Source: Paragonimus westermani (Eukaryota > Platyhelminthes > Trematoda > Plagiorchiida > Troglotrematidae). From it: a stretch of 64,000 nt of DNA. The translations under genes were made by a program, and so were the position numbers. Of this stretch, positions 1 through 12,600 are shown in pieces. Under the pieces are notes generated by a model. That model ran no database searches and was not told the DNA's origin. It was given only the letters and a program-made list of their open reading frames with translations. The stretch's first letter is position 1. Every line of letters starts with the position of its first letter. The stretch spans positions 93,596 to 157,595 of the forward strand of contig QNGE01000971.1 in assembly GCA_008508345.1 (NCBI GenBank), written 5' to 3'.

Positions 1-3000
1 TGAGATTCTTTCGAACAAAAGGCGTGTGGCCATATCTGTAAACAAGACGTTTATAATAATTCAAATCTTGCTTATTGCATGTTGACCCGATGAATGTTAT
101 AAGTGTTTCAGATGCCTTTTTCGAGGTTTAACTGGTGACAAGTAATTATCTGATGACAAACGATTTTTACATAACTGGAAACGTACGCGGATCTTTGACG
201 GTAGCTGTCTTGCGGCTACTACAGTGTAACTCGTGTGGTGATGACTCGTAAGATATGAAACAAGTAAATAGTGACACTTAGTCAACCTGAACGAAAATGT
301 TGTATTTCGCATGCGAATGGAACACCGAAAACAAGCTTGTTCGCTACACATTTTACTTATGTTTAAACCGGGCATTCTTATGCAACCTGTTTTTGAGATG
401 CTTCGTCAATACCTGATAAGGTTCGAACGGTACGCTAAACAACATCTCAGAGTGGGTAATTTAAAGTGCACTAGAAAGGCGGAAGCTAAGAAATTCACCC
501 ATGACGTCATATTTGTATACCGATGGACAAATATAGATGAGTAATTGGCACGGGTTAATTGGTTTCAACCTAACAGAAAAAGAGCGTCGGTCTTGCTCGT
601 AGTTCGTCGTACTTTCACCCGTCTTCTGGTGGAAAATCTGCTCTCTCAGAGTGACTATGGCACTGTGATGTTGCAATTATTCTACCGATCACCTATGTGG
701 CTTTTGCCGAACGTGGCTCATTCATCCAGTCGGCATCTTGCTTACTTCAACACAGTGCCATTGAGCTAAGCAGGCTGACTGTCAGAGATAAAAAAAAACG
801 AACACCGATTACACTATAAAGGACAGATTGGTGAGTGACGGTTTCCCCGCAGAAAGTTGGATGTAACAGTACACATTTGAAGACTTCAGGGCAAGTGAGT
901 CAATCATCATGTGGGCGGAATACAATTTGGTGATGATTCAGTCCGCATGTGGGCTGTTGTGTGCTTCACTCGAAGGAGAGCGTTGAGTTTTTCTGGATAA
1001 TACTGTTAGTGGACTCATTGCAAGAACATCTGTTGTTGATTTCATCCCTCCAGAATAGTCGAATATTTCAAAGTGACATCAGTTTGACTGATAAATACGG
1101 TTGTATCAGTTTGCATCATCTCACAGCGCAAGGTGAATTCATACCCACTTTGCTGTTCATTCCTTCTCTAGCTGTGTAACCTATGTAACTGACGGTATCC
1201 GGTGAGCGGAAACGCCACGCACATAATGGGTTTGAGTGTACAAGTCTATCGAACAACTAAAGTCATATAAACCGCCGATGGCGGAAAGTATGTACATGTC
1301 CGTTAAGGTGTGATCTGTTAGGAACTCAAACCGTGCTCTTCCTCCTGTGAAGGACAGAGTGGTCAACCAAAGGCTGACTGGAAAACCTATGGTAATGCTA
1401 TAGCTGCAATCGGTGCTAAGTGGTGTTCACTTTACATGAACCACAATTCCCCTACTAGTAAACAGGAATCGAAATTTCGCTCAACAAGTTGGTGATTCCT
1501 GTGGTTACTACTTAGTCAGAAGTCTTAGTCCTGAGGTCATCGATTGCAGTTAGCAAAACGGTTACTGTCTCCTCTACAAACGAATGCCCAATCTGAACAT
1601 TAGTTACAGGCGGATGTGAATGAGCGTTTGCATGCGATATTTCACGCGTGCCTAACGCGAGTTTGTCGGCACAGTTGCTTCCAGAAAGCATGACTGGAAT
1701 TATGAGAGCGGCTGCGGGAAAGCTGGATGATATTGATCAGGTTCATTTAACGGATATTTGGGCATAGTGCTCCTATTTAAAAGGAGCTGACTGAAAATTC
1801 TATGGGAATACTAGTGTTGTGAATCTGGAAGGCGGATTACACGGAGGTTGTTTTATTGGGGAAACCAATACACCACGTAAGCGTCTCAACGGGACTAGGA
1901 ACAGAAACACTCATTTGCACACCGCACTCTTCTGAGGATGCTCCAGTCGCTTTGGACACCATGTCTCAGTTCCATCATGTGGTGAAAGTCATTCTGCCTT
2001 CCAACGATCCTTCCCATATCTATCCCGCAATCATTTCGACCCAAGCGGCTACTGAATAGTGGTGTGAGTAGTATGGTGCGACCGTCTATCCTCACTACAC
2101 TAGTGTTGTATAACAGGCAGTTTCGTTGTGAATAGTATACTACTCACAAGTAGTATATTACCCACAGGCGACATTCAGGAAGAAGACGACAAGCCCCGAA
2201 CACGACGGACAAGAAGAGACTATTGGAACAGTGTATACGTGCTGTGTGAGAACTTTAACCAAGGCGAATGACAACATACTGTCAACCAATGTATGTGAAT
2301 GCATGTATGCCGTGCAAATGAGTGCACGCATTTGCGGTTTTGTTTTTGACATGACGTGTACGGAAGTTTGCTCAATAGCCGAAATCGCTGGTCAAGCGTC
2401 TTTTGCAGACACAACACTATAATTGCAAACACTCCATCTAATAAGACCACAAGTATATAGCCCTAGTTGGGATACTCATGTGTTTATGGACGAATGTGTC
2501 GAATCATCGCAATAACTTGGAAGCAGTTCGGTTGAACTGCTAGCAAATTGGGAGGAAGCAGATGCTACATCACCGGACCGCAAAAGCGCATACGAAAACG
2601 AGGTAAAATCAATCCTGTTGTGGGCTGAAACCAAAATGAGATAGCCTACGAAACCAATAGTTATTGTAGTAGTCAGAAGTTATCGTTCTCATACATTACC
2701 AATAGTTTTGTGCATAAGAATGTTTGCTTGTCTTGTTTGAACATCTTAACTGCAATTGTTCATTATATAATCTTTTGTTGCAAAGGAGAATTTTAAATGC
2801 GTAGGTGAAGAATTGGATTACATGAAACCTAGCCGAATTAGGTCACAAGTCAAAGGAAACAGTCGTCAAAAACTCGAATTTCTGTTTTATTCGAACCGGC
2901 ATACGGATTGATGTTTGACTGCTTTGTATGCGCTTTGTAACGCAGCAATAATGGTCCATACCACGTGCATTGATGATGTTATACACAGTATGTGACGGTT

Positions 3001-3440
3001 GTTTGACAAATGATTTCTGAGCTGGTTTACCAAACAAATAATTTTGATATAAGTCCACTAAATAAGTAAAACATTCCAAAGAATCACCTGTGTTTTTCAT
3101 CATAACATGTACCGTCGATTTACCGGATGACTGTCCGTATCCAGGCGATTCCGATATGATTACTGATGATGTCATTCTATTTATTCAAGTTCCGTTTTAT
3201 TAGGTAGCCTGTGTGATCATCATTTAGAACTCTTACCCAGCGGATCAATTTTCCGACCTGATGTGTGAGTAATGAAAATGGTCTAGGCGAACCTTTCCAG
3301 GGACGGTCGGGTGTACAGCGATTAATTTCCTCTTGTTTTGGCTCTAACCAATTGTTTACATATTTCGTTAGTGAAAATACTGTGAACATATCTGTTTTGC
3401 ATCCCTGTTCTCAACTATTTTGCACCATTCTCTTGTATAG
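1..3440. other. upstream/intronic sequence with no recognised exon
   Basis: No coding match was found on either strand. Given the missing N-terminus of the SLC38A7-like protein, this is probably its upstream intron. It contains one arm of a diverged repeat (2049-2105) whose other copy lies at 6077-6133 in opposite orientation. I searched by eye for a TM1-like G-A-G-x-x-N-x-P-W motif and did not see one. Confidence 0.5.
2049..2105 (-). repeat. diverged interspersed repeat, copy 1
   Basis: Read on the minus strand, about 58 bases align at roughly 80% identity with the plus strand at 6077-6133, including the shared words TGTAGTGAGGAT, CCATACTACTC and TCAGTAG. It is rich in TACTACTC-like words. 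Family identity is unknown. Confidence 0.6.
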
Positions 3441-3639
3441 ATTCTGGCACTAGTGGCGTGGTTTGGACTAATCATTCTCGCTTACTGTGCCGACAACTCG
3501 GGTACCGGAACCTACCAAGAAAATGTCAAAGCTTGTTGCGGACACCGAGTAAATATGGCGTGTTCTGTGGTAATTGCATTGTACACTTTTGGATGTTGTA
3601 TTACCTATCTCATCATTATTGGTGATCTCTGGGACAAAG
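3441..3639 (+). CDS. SLC38A7-like: SLC38A7-like exon a (TM2-TM3)
   Basis: The acceptor is a pyrimidine-rich tract ending tcttgtatag. The donor is AAAG|gtaatt. The exon begins at phase 0 and ends after the first base of a codon. It encodes helix 2 ([14 protein letters not shown]), a short loop with the [11 protein letters not shown] segment typical of SLC38A7/8, and helix 3 ([19 protein letters not shown]). A GTG inside the exon is not a start codon, because the family has about 60 further residues upstream. This is the first exon I can identify. Confidence 0.9.
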
Positions 3640-6600
3640 GTAATTTGAGTGCAATATTTTTAAGGTTGTCGATTATTCATTTTCGCCACCTAGTAACAAT
3701 TTCATTTTGGTTCGAGTTGACCCTCAAATTTCTTATTCACTGCTTTTAATATTCTACACATTTAGGTTGCAAAATAAACTCAATAACAGGACGTCCTAGT
3801 AGGTCACAATGATCACCAAGTATCAAGTTCTAGCTAACGGGTATATACGAAAACTGACGTAACATGTAAAGCGACTGAGAGTGGGGACCGATTATTTAGT
3901 GAACCGAATATACATACAGGTTGCTGAGTGTCACATCAAAAACTGCACACACAGGACAGTAAACAGGAGAGGCTGAAGCCTGAATGTCGTCGAGCGAGTT
4001 AACCACAAGTGCCTATAACTTGATTCATGCCACAAAGGACATGACATGTGAACAAACATCTGTACAACATACGTATTGTACAACTTTTTTTATCCTATGT
4101 ACAATAATATGTAATAATTTCTGCACCTACTTTACAGATCAGAACTCAGACCGGCCAGTTTCTGCAGTAGAGTGTTAACTTTGTGAGGGCAAAATTCATT
4201 TTTTTTTTACTGAAAAGTGTTTGCTGGGGAAAGTTAATGCGTTCAGAATGAAATATTTCCCATCTGCCGTTTGTTATTGACCGATATAATTAGTACAGGA
4301 ATAGCCACGTATGAAGTATAACGTCTTCAAAGAGCTTCAAAACAGCCAAGTTGCTGGAACCGGTAGGTTGCATCTCTTTTTTGGCAGTGAGTAATTTGAG
4401 ATTGTTTGAGGTAATTTGCGGTTGTCTTATAACAACTTACGGTTCAATTCTGTAACTAAGTCTGCTTTGATTTTCCCCCGTTATTCTGAATAAAACAGGT
4501 TCCAGAAAAACCGCGTGTACTCTTCATGAAGTTAAAATTAATTTTAATAGCGTAATCTTAAGGAATATTCATTAAGGATGATGAACAGCTTACATAATGT
4601 TTAAACAAAGCAATATTACTAACAGAAAAAAATGCAAGAAAATGCTACTTTTCTTTGTACCGGTAGAACATTGGAGAATAACAGCTCACTTGTGAGCTAC
4701 AAATCTATCTGGGATTTCGGAGTAAGCTGACTCGATGCACATTCCGTGAAAGACTTGTACACCTAATTACGAATCCACTAATTAAGGGATAGACTGTAAG
4801 ATTCACTTGCAAATCAGCTAGTAGCCTTCAACTGCAGCTGTTTTCTTTCTGGTCCGTGTTCATTAGGTACGTATGTGCACTGAGCAAAGCCACCACGTAC
4901 TTCTGGCAGTTTGTTATAAATTAACGCCCAGTAAATTTCGCATGAAATGACCACACGAAGTTGCAAACACGTTACCTAATTCTGAGGGTATCATATTTAG
5001 AACAACAGACAGCATGTGGAATTAGTTGTGAAATGACAAGCTCCATTCTCCAATTTTCTCTTCAAATGGACGCTAGAATAGCTTGAAATCTGCAGTTTCA
5101 CGTCTGGGAAGGCGGGACGGTAGAACTGGACCCGAAAAGTTAGAGATATCTCTCAGTGCAAAAGAACGAGCTGTTCGATATGCTGTGAAGTTTATGGAAA
5201 TTATGCAGCTGGATGACTCATCATATAAATCGTGATTGACTTCTCCAAGTGGCTGCAAAATGTGTTCCCAAATGTCCAGTTTGATTATTTCCTCAGCAAT
5301 CTAAGAGTGAAGAACGATTTTACACCAACCGTCTGTATGTTTTACTTACCGCTTTCGAACATTGTTAGGCTGATACGTCCCTTCCGTTAAAAACCAGTGA
5401 TGGTGTGTGTCATTGCCACTGTATGGTTCTGAGCTTCAGACCACGTTTTTGTTAAGCTTCATTAAATTGTCCCAACCAAAGTCTCAACCACATCTCTTTG
5501 TGCATACCGTTTGGAGCGTCCGGGCACCTCGACTTAGTAACTATCCTGATATTCTTACTATCAGACTATCCTGGTCGGTTTGTTTTCAAGTAGTTTATTA
5601 TTACTGAGGAACAGTAGCATTATTACTGACATGTATTAGAGAAGTGCTTACCACTCACAGCTTACCAAATCTCTCGCACTCCGATAGATCTTTAAGCCTG
5701 CCGTTTCAATAAGATGCACCAGAAGTGCGTTTCGCTCCTGTCAAAATAACACATTCATACCAGGAGCACAGTGATTAACACAGTCTTCACATGAGACCAG
5801 AAGTAGCAGTTCACTTCCTGTCTATGAAGCAGATTGCATTGCTGGTGATATCTGTCTGAAGACAAATTCGAGTGTAGTACTTTTGTCTTGGAGGCAGTGG
5901 CTGAGAATTCCGTCAGAACGCAAAGTTTCAACAAACTATGGGAGTTGTCCACTTCATCCCATATAAGTCCCCTATCATGTGCGCTGACAAGTTTATCAGA
6001 TTGTGTATGCGCAATTGAGGAAAGCACTACACGACTTGGGACCTCACATGCCGATGATACGGATCAGTTTCTGTGGCACTAATGTAGTGAGGATGAGTAG
6101 TCGTGCCATACTACTCGCGCTACTACTCAGTAGTGGAGTGTGAACATGAATTTGGGTGTTGAAGTAATCGGAGTGGGTGGAAGTGCAGTTTGACATGAAG
6201 TGGACCCCTAACTGTAAAAGAAATGGGCAATGGCAACCGTTGAAAGTGTGAAGTCCTGGAATAAATGTTGCGTACAAATGAGTGTGTTTGGTTGCTGGCG
6301 GGTTGAGGTACATATTCCACATGTTCGCTTACCGAATAAACAATCCTTACGCCGTCCACGTTCCTGGCCCAAAACACTGGTATGGTGCTATAACACATAC
6401 TCACCTGTCAGTAAAACTAATACTATCATGATGTACCTGCGATGCGAAACGAATTTCGAATCTTACTAATAGCACAACTCTTGGATCCAGCAGATTGTTC
6501 CCATAATGACTTGCTCCTCAAAGACACTGAAACAGGTTGTGTGCAAGTTTGCCACTGTGATTAAAAACAATTATCTGTACGTAGTAATCATATTGGCCTT

Positions 6601-9600
6601 CGTACTGTTGGCTCGTATGAAGTCAGACATTCATTCCCGATTCCAAACATCTATCCATGATTTTCCACGTACAAGACGAATGTAGCTTTCTCCTTGATCT
6701 TCGTATGAATCAGGAGATTAGTCCACAGAATGTACACCTGAAAATTTGCTATTTGTCGACTTTATGAACAGTCAGTTACACAACTGCACATCTATATTGT
6801 GCATATAATTTTTACTCACTGACGTAACTCCCATTCCGTGATGGTGTTCACGATAACATCACCACTAACCAGTAGAATATTCATCTTAACCCTGTGTCGT
6901 GTTCAGTAAGCACTTCACGCTCGGTAAACAACAGTTAGTCAGCACCACTAACTTGGTTTGTTTTCGTCATACTTGGGGTATACAACCCCAGTTCATAAAA
7001 AAATATACTCTGTAAAGCGAATACTTCAGTCTTGTCTCTCGGTCACAATGGATTACATAAATAGGCGTAGGTGAAAAAGACCACTTGAAAGAAGTATACT
7101 GAAATTGGGTTGCCTTAAGTTTCTTGCGATGAAAAACGTAACGTTTACTAATCAAAATTAAGTGATTCTTGAATTCAGGATTCTTGTTACTGATCGTGCG
7201 TGTGCCTCCGGTAAACCTCAGCAGCACAACCGGCTGCATAGGCGGATTATGTGAAAGTTAAACAAAGAAAATTATTGGGGAATATACACGTACAATTTAT
7301 GTTCCAATAATGCTCGCTGATATTGCTATCTCCGATGGGCTTCCGTCTAGTTTTAACAAGCCGAATTACCCCTATCTTGTAATCGCAACAAAGTATAAAA
7401 ACGACTGGGTGTGCACTGGACAAATATTGAAGGTTCATCTAATCAACAACCATTGCTGGGTTCCGTGATCGTACGTGATGTACAGTCGGACAGATAACTG
7501 TCCAAATGCCAAATTACTTAATACTCATACATTTTCTCTGCTAAGCATTGAAGTTGGTAGATTCCAGCGTAAAGTGTTCAGGAACTCCTGCCGGGGCAGT
7601 CGATTCGCTGAGTAATTTTGTAGATTCCATATGAGACGGTGAAACAAGTGGGTACCAGAGTTCACGTATGATATTTTCAAGCTCCTGGCCTGGTTGCAAC
7701 GGAAGCCCAGATTTTTTATAACTCAGTCGGTGTTCTAAATATGGTTGGAAAGCAGAGTAGACAGTTATGTAGGGCTATGTGTGCGAATGGTACTTGGTAG
7801 CAAAATAATTTACTCAAATTTTACTCATGCCTCAACCGACCAAACGTGAGAAGCAAATACAAAGCAGTCAGTCAGTGCATGCTGTCAAAATGAAAGCAAG
7901 GTTAAAACGAATGGGCTGGGAAAACGCGGAAAACGTAACCGAATTCAGGAGTGAAATTAAGGAAGAAGTTATTATCCCGTGCGAACTAATGCAAGCTCAA
8001 TAGACGTCTGTAGAATTTGTGATTTCGGCATAAGAGGATTGAAATATCTAGCCAGAGTAATCGATCCTTTGGATACTTTGGTGGTTCCCGTGAGAGAGTT
8101 GAGTGGTTGTGTGGCTGAATCGAAGTATGAAGTTTTCGAACTTTCAGCGTGGTTTCGTGGTTCAAGCGACGTGGAGCTGTTTCTGTCACTGATTCGAATC
8201 CAATCGAGGCACAGATTTTTCTCAGTTGGATCTCTTCTAACTTATCATATCTGCCAAACCACTTAGCAGCAATATTATTCGTGTTCACCATCTGAGTCGG
8301 TGTATTCCAGCGCGAACTATCGGATAAATTCTGTCATGTGAAGCAGTTACTCAATCCAATACCAATTGTTTACGATATCATAATCTGTACGGTTTGCGCT
8401 GCGGAAACAACCAGAGCACAGTTTGACAAACACCACTGAAAGTTTTCATGAGGTCTACTTAACGACCGGCTACTCCTGACTATCCCACTCTTAGCAATCA
8501 GTATCCATTTCGGTATGTGTTCACAGATTTGATGTATGTTACTTCCATTGTGTAGCCTACATGAGAAAGTTTTGATATGTTATTAGGATTTCTCGTTTTG
8601 TTTGTCTTTTTCATCATTTGTATGTGTTGTTGGTTGGAGTTCGAAGGTCTTACGAAGTGTTTTTGGGGCACGTCACTTTTTTACGTATTCATGGTCTGTT
8701 ACCTAGCCGAATACTCTTCGCTTAACATTTAGCCCGTGAAAACCTTTACCTACAATGCTGCTGAGTTTACAACGCAATGCTCGCTATTGCGATGAAATAG
8801 TAATCGCTATCTGTTGAGATTGTCAATATGAGTTGGTTCATTATCTGGTTAATTAGGTTAGGACTCAATGTGTCCCAGTTCAAAGCAGTCTTAAATTGTA
8901 TCCATGAGCTTGACGATACTGCACTAAGAAATACACCAAAGTTACGCGCTCTTAATAATGAATTAAGTGATCTTCACCACATTCACTTTGCGCGTTGCGC
9001 CTCATTAGAAGATCAGCACTTCGACGGGTAAAAATCTTTATCCATTGCGTTTGTGTCAAGGTTTCGTTTTTTGAAGGACCACTCACTCTGGAGTCCAATG
9101 CTGTCAGTATAACCGGAGAACTTAACAGTGAAATGATGACTGGTATGAACAAAGGTCACTGTTAGTTAGGACAGCTGAGCAAACAGTTTACGTTTTGTCG
9201 ACTGGTAATTGAGAAAAATCAGTCCGTTATGTGAATGCAAAAGTCACATTGGAACGAGAGTGATATACAGACTTTAAAACTCACAATTCTCGAGTGCTCA
9301 GCAATAACAATCTATCGGTTGATTGGCCCACGTTATTCATAAGTGTTTACTGATCATTAAAATAGTCTATTCAAGCGCCTAGTTTGCACTTAGATTTTTA
9401 ATCTGATCTAGACGGATCATGTTTAAGGATCGCAGTCAATTCGGATGAGTTGGTTATCTCAACGTCGGCAACGCTATTTTCTGGCAACATATTCCCATCA
9501 GGAGTCACCAGGGAAATGCGAACCATGTTTAGTTGCATGCATTCTGTTGAAACACTGCACTCTTGACTTTTTTGAGAGCAATAACTCTGACCGTTTGTCA

Positions 9601-12600
9601 CCCACGAGAGCACTCAACCAAGAGCTGGTGACTCGTAAAACAGTTCTCAAGACAGTAACTAGAGACATTTGCCACTCAAACGCCCTGGGCATTTTTGGTG
9701 TGATATTCAAGTGTGTATGAGAACTAAACTCATTATAATTCAAAAGCCACATTAAAGTTCACTCATTCTGTTAAACAAAACCGAACACTCAACACGAAAT
9801 TTTGTCAGACACTGAATAAAGAGAGTTACACTGTAGTTTCTGTCGGATTAAAGTGGTATAAGAAGGAATAAAAGATATGCTAGCTCACTTGCACCGTTGG
9901 ATAAAAAACGGGGCTAAATTGCTGTGTAGTATTTATGCTCGGCTGATCATTCGTTCGGTTCCATCCATTACACAATCGAAAAATTGAGTGAATCTATGAA
10001 GGAATGTGTGCTCACAAGAAAACTGATGGAGTTTGCCTATTTGGCAATCACAACTCGATTCTGAGGATGTTTACGGCATGTCTGGTTGGTGAAAATCATT
10101 CTCAATGGAGTGAGTGATGAAATCCGACATGAAATAGGGTGGGTTGATGTAGAGTGGTAACAGATGAATGGGTAAGTGACTCAAATGCCTTGCGTACAAT
10201 AATCGAACAGCAGTTGAGATGGACAGAACTCACTCGGTCAGTTCATATTGGAATCACAATAGCAAATACAGTATGACAGTCTAGAACAAAAGAACACGAA
10301 AATGAGGAGAAGAGGCATTAAAAATGGAAATATAATTTATGATAGACTACTGTACGACGGATTACCAAGGTAGTGCTAAGTTCACTACAGTCTACTTCTG
10401 GATGCAGAAAGGTGATTTCTCAAAGTTAATATCTAGCGGCTTGGAAAAAGCTGAAGCACATTTGTTCACAGCCTAACAAGCAATACGAAAAACCTTTAAA
10501 GGAACCATTGTGTAGCCAGTTTCGAGTCATTGTTTTGTTATGGTAATCTCAGCCGTTCCAACTTTGGTCTTCAGAAGCCACTTCGGGTTGCTCTCCGAGA
10601 TTCAAGTACATAGTGTCCACACTGTATGTTCCAAGCAATGCAATCCACATGTGTCAGTAAATTCATAAACAAGGTCTGATTGGGTGAGTGTTGACTTCGG
10701 AGGTTGAAGACATGCGTGTTGTTACGTGCAACACGATGAGTATAGCTAACAAATATGTGCAGCTCAGCGCTAACAGTTGGTCAGTGTATCAAGGGTGACA
10801 AACCGTCCTCCTTAAAAAATAATGGTATGTATACCGCCCTGTGAGATACTCTTGCGATGGTTGGTTCGATGTCGACTGGTCTTGACCGCCCTTCAAAAAA
10901 ACGTACGGGGAAATCATTTTGAATGAAAACCTACCTAATAGAATTGTGCTCTTCCGGCTTACTTTCATCCAGGCAGATCTTGCGAACTCTGTGGCATAAT
11001 GTTCGAACGATCTCATGTTTGTGTGTAACTGGTGAAACAGTTTCAAAGTGTAATGGTTGAGCAGTTCAAGTCCCTGTTCCCCGAATACTTGTAATAAGTG
11101 AGCCTTCTTCACGCCTGATAAGTTGGACGTCCAAAAGTGGAAACTGGTTCTCGTCTGCGATTGCATTAGTATACCTAATGCTGGGGTGCAAGTTGTTGAG
11201 GTGCGTGTAAGTAGATTTATCTGGGTGCCTGAATCGCAAGTTAAGAAAATGGCTCCCATATATCTTCTGTACAGGTTAGTTAGTCTCATGTCACTTTTTG
11301 CTTTCTTCTCAAAAGAAGCCAAGTATATATTAGCCAGCACAGGCGCAATAGAACCATCCATGGATACACCATTCGGTTGACTTCAAGGGGGTCCATTAAG
11401 CGTAACTTGCATGTTTTTAATGCTTAGAGTAGGAAAGCTGCATGCACGAAATGCAGGCAGATCGAGTTCAATGTGACGTTCCATTATACAGTCATAAATG
11501 ATGTTATTCGCTTAAGCTAGGGTTACACTGGTAAACGAAGATTGCGCATCGCAAGACACCATCTTTTTTCTCTCAACGTTTTGATTGCATACCCTTTTAA
11601 CAATATCAAGAGTATCCTTTAAAATATTCATGTAAAGGTGGATTCTGACAGGCTCAATAACTTTCACTGATCATTTTGCTGAACTGTGATGAGGTGAATT
11701 TCTCATCGATAAGACGCATGGCACTGGAATTCCAGATTACCGTATCTTTCACAGGTCATCCGTGCTTAGTGCCTGTGCGCTCTTAGTCACTAATTTTCGG
11801 CACACGTGCTGACCAATCAAGCTACCAGACTTTCTGTCCCATAGGTAATTTACTACATCTCTTTTTGTCGAATGGACTACTTTTTTATTCTTATTCAGGC
11901 AGAATTCACTGCTGTTGGATCAAAATGGAAATCACCCTGACCACGTAACCTGCTATGTAGAAAAAGATCTTGTCTGATCCTTTATCGGGAAGCAGAAATA
12001 TCATACTTGGATCCGACTGTAAGCCATTAAGAGCTTTTTGTGCTCTTCTGTCAGTCAACAACTTTGTTTGATGGGTATTGCCTCATAGTGGTAAGCCTAG
12101 TAAGCCATTTTCGCTTCAAACCAGCTACAGACGTCCGTCGACAGTGGTTCCAACTGGTTCGGTTGACCAACTTATAGTTCAAAGTGGTTTTTTTCAACAG
12201 GGCAGATACGAGATGAGAGAACACAAAATTTCAGACTCACTGATAAGAATTTCTTTTGTGTTCTATTCATGTGTGCGTCAAAAGAACTGAGCATAAGTTT
12301 ATCACCCTCTGGGGCAAAGTGCGAGAGATAGTCCTCATTCAATAGCGCATCATTAAGTGTGATATTACGAAGGATATTCAGTATTTGACGAAAAGACAGC
12401 CGGTGTGAACCAGAAGGTCTGAGCACACAGTTCTTGTTTTTTCCATTCTTACGCATCTGTCAATGTTTCTCGTTGTGGAGAAATTATGTAACCTTTATTG
12501 CATACCTATTATTTGTCGACTTATGGGTTGGCTGACTGCCATTGAAGCCCAATACGGCTTCTGCGGGCTGGACATGTATACTGTTGGACAACAAAAAGTG

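Noticed and set aside
3453..3749. Stand-alone membrane protein starting at GTG 3453
   Set aside because: The first half is an exon of the SLC38A7-like gene and the second half is intron read-through after the donor at 3640.
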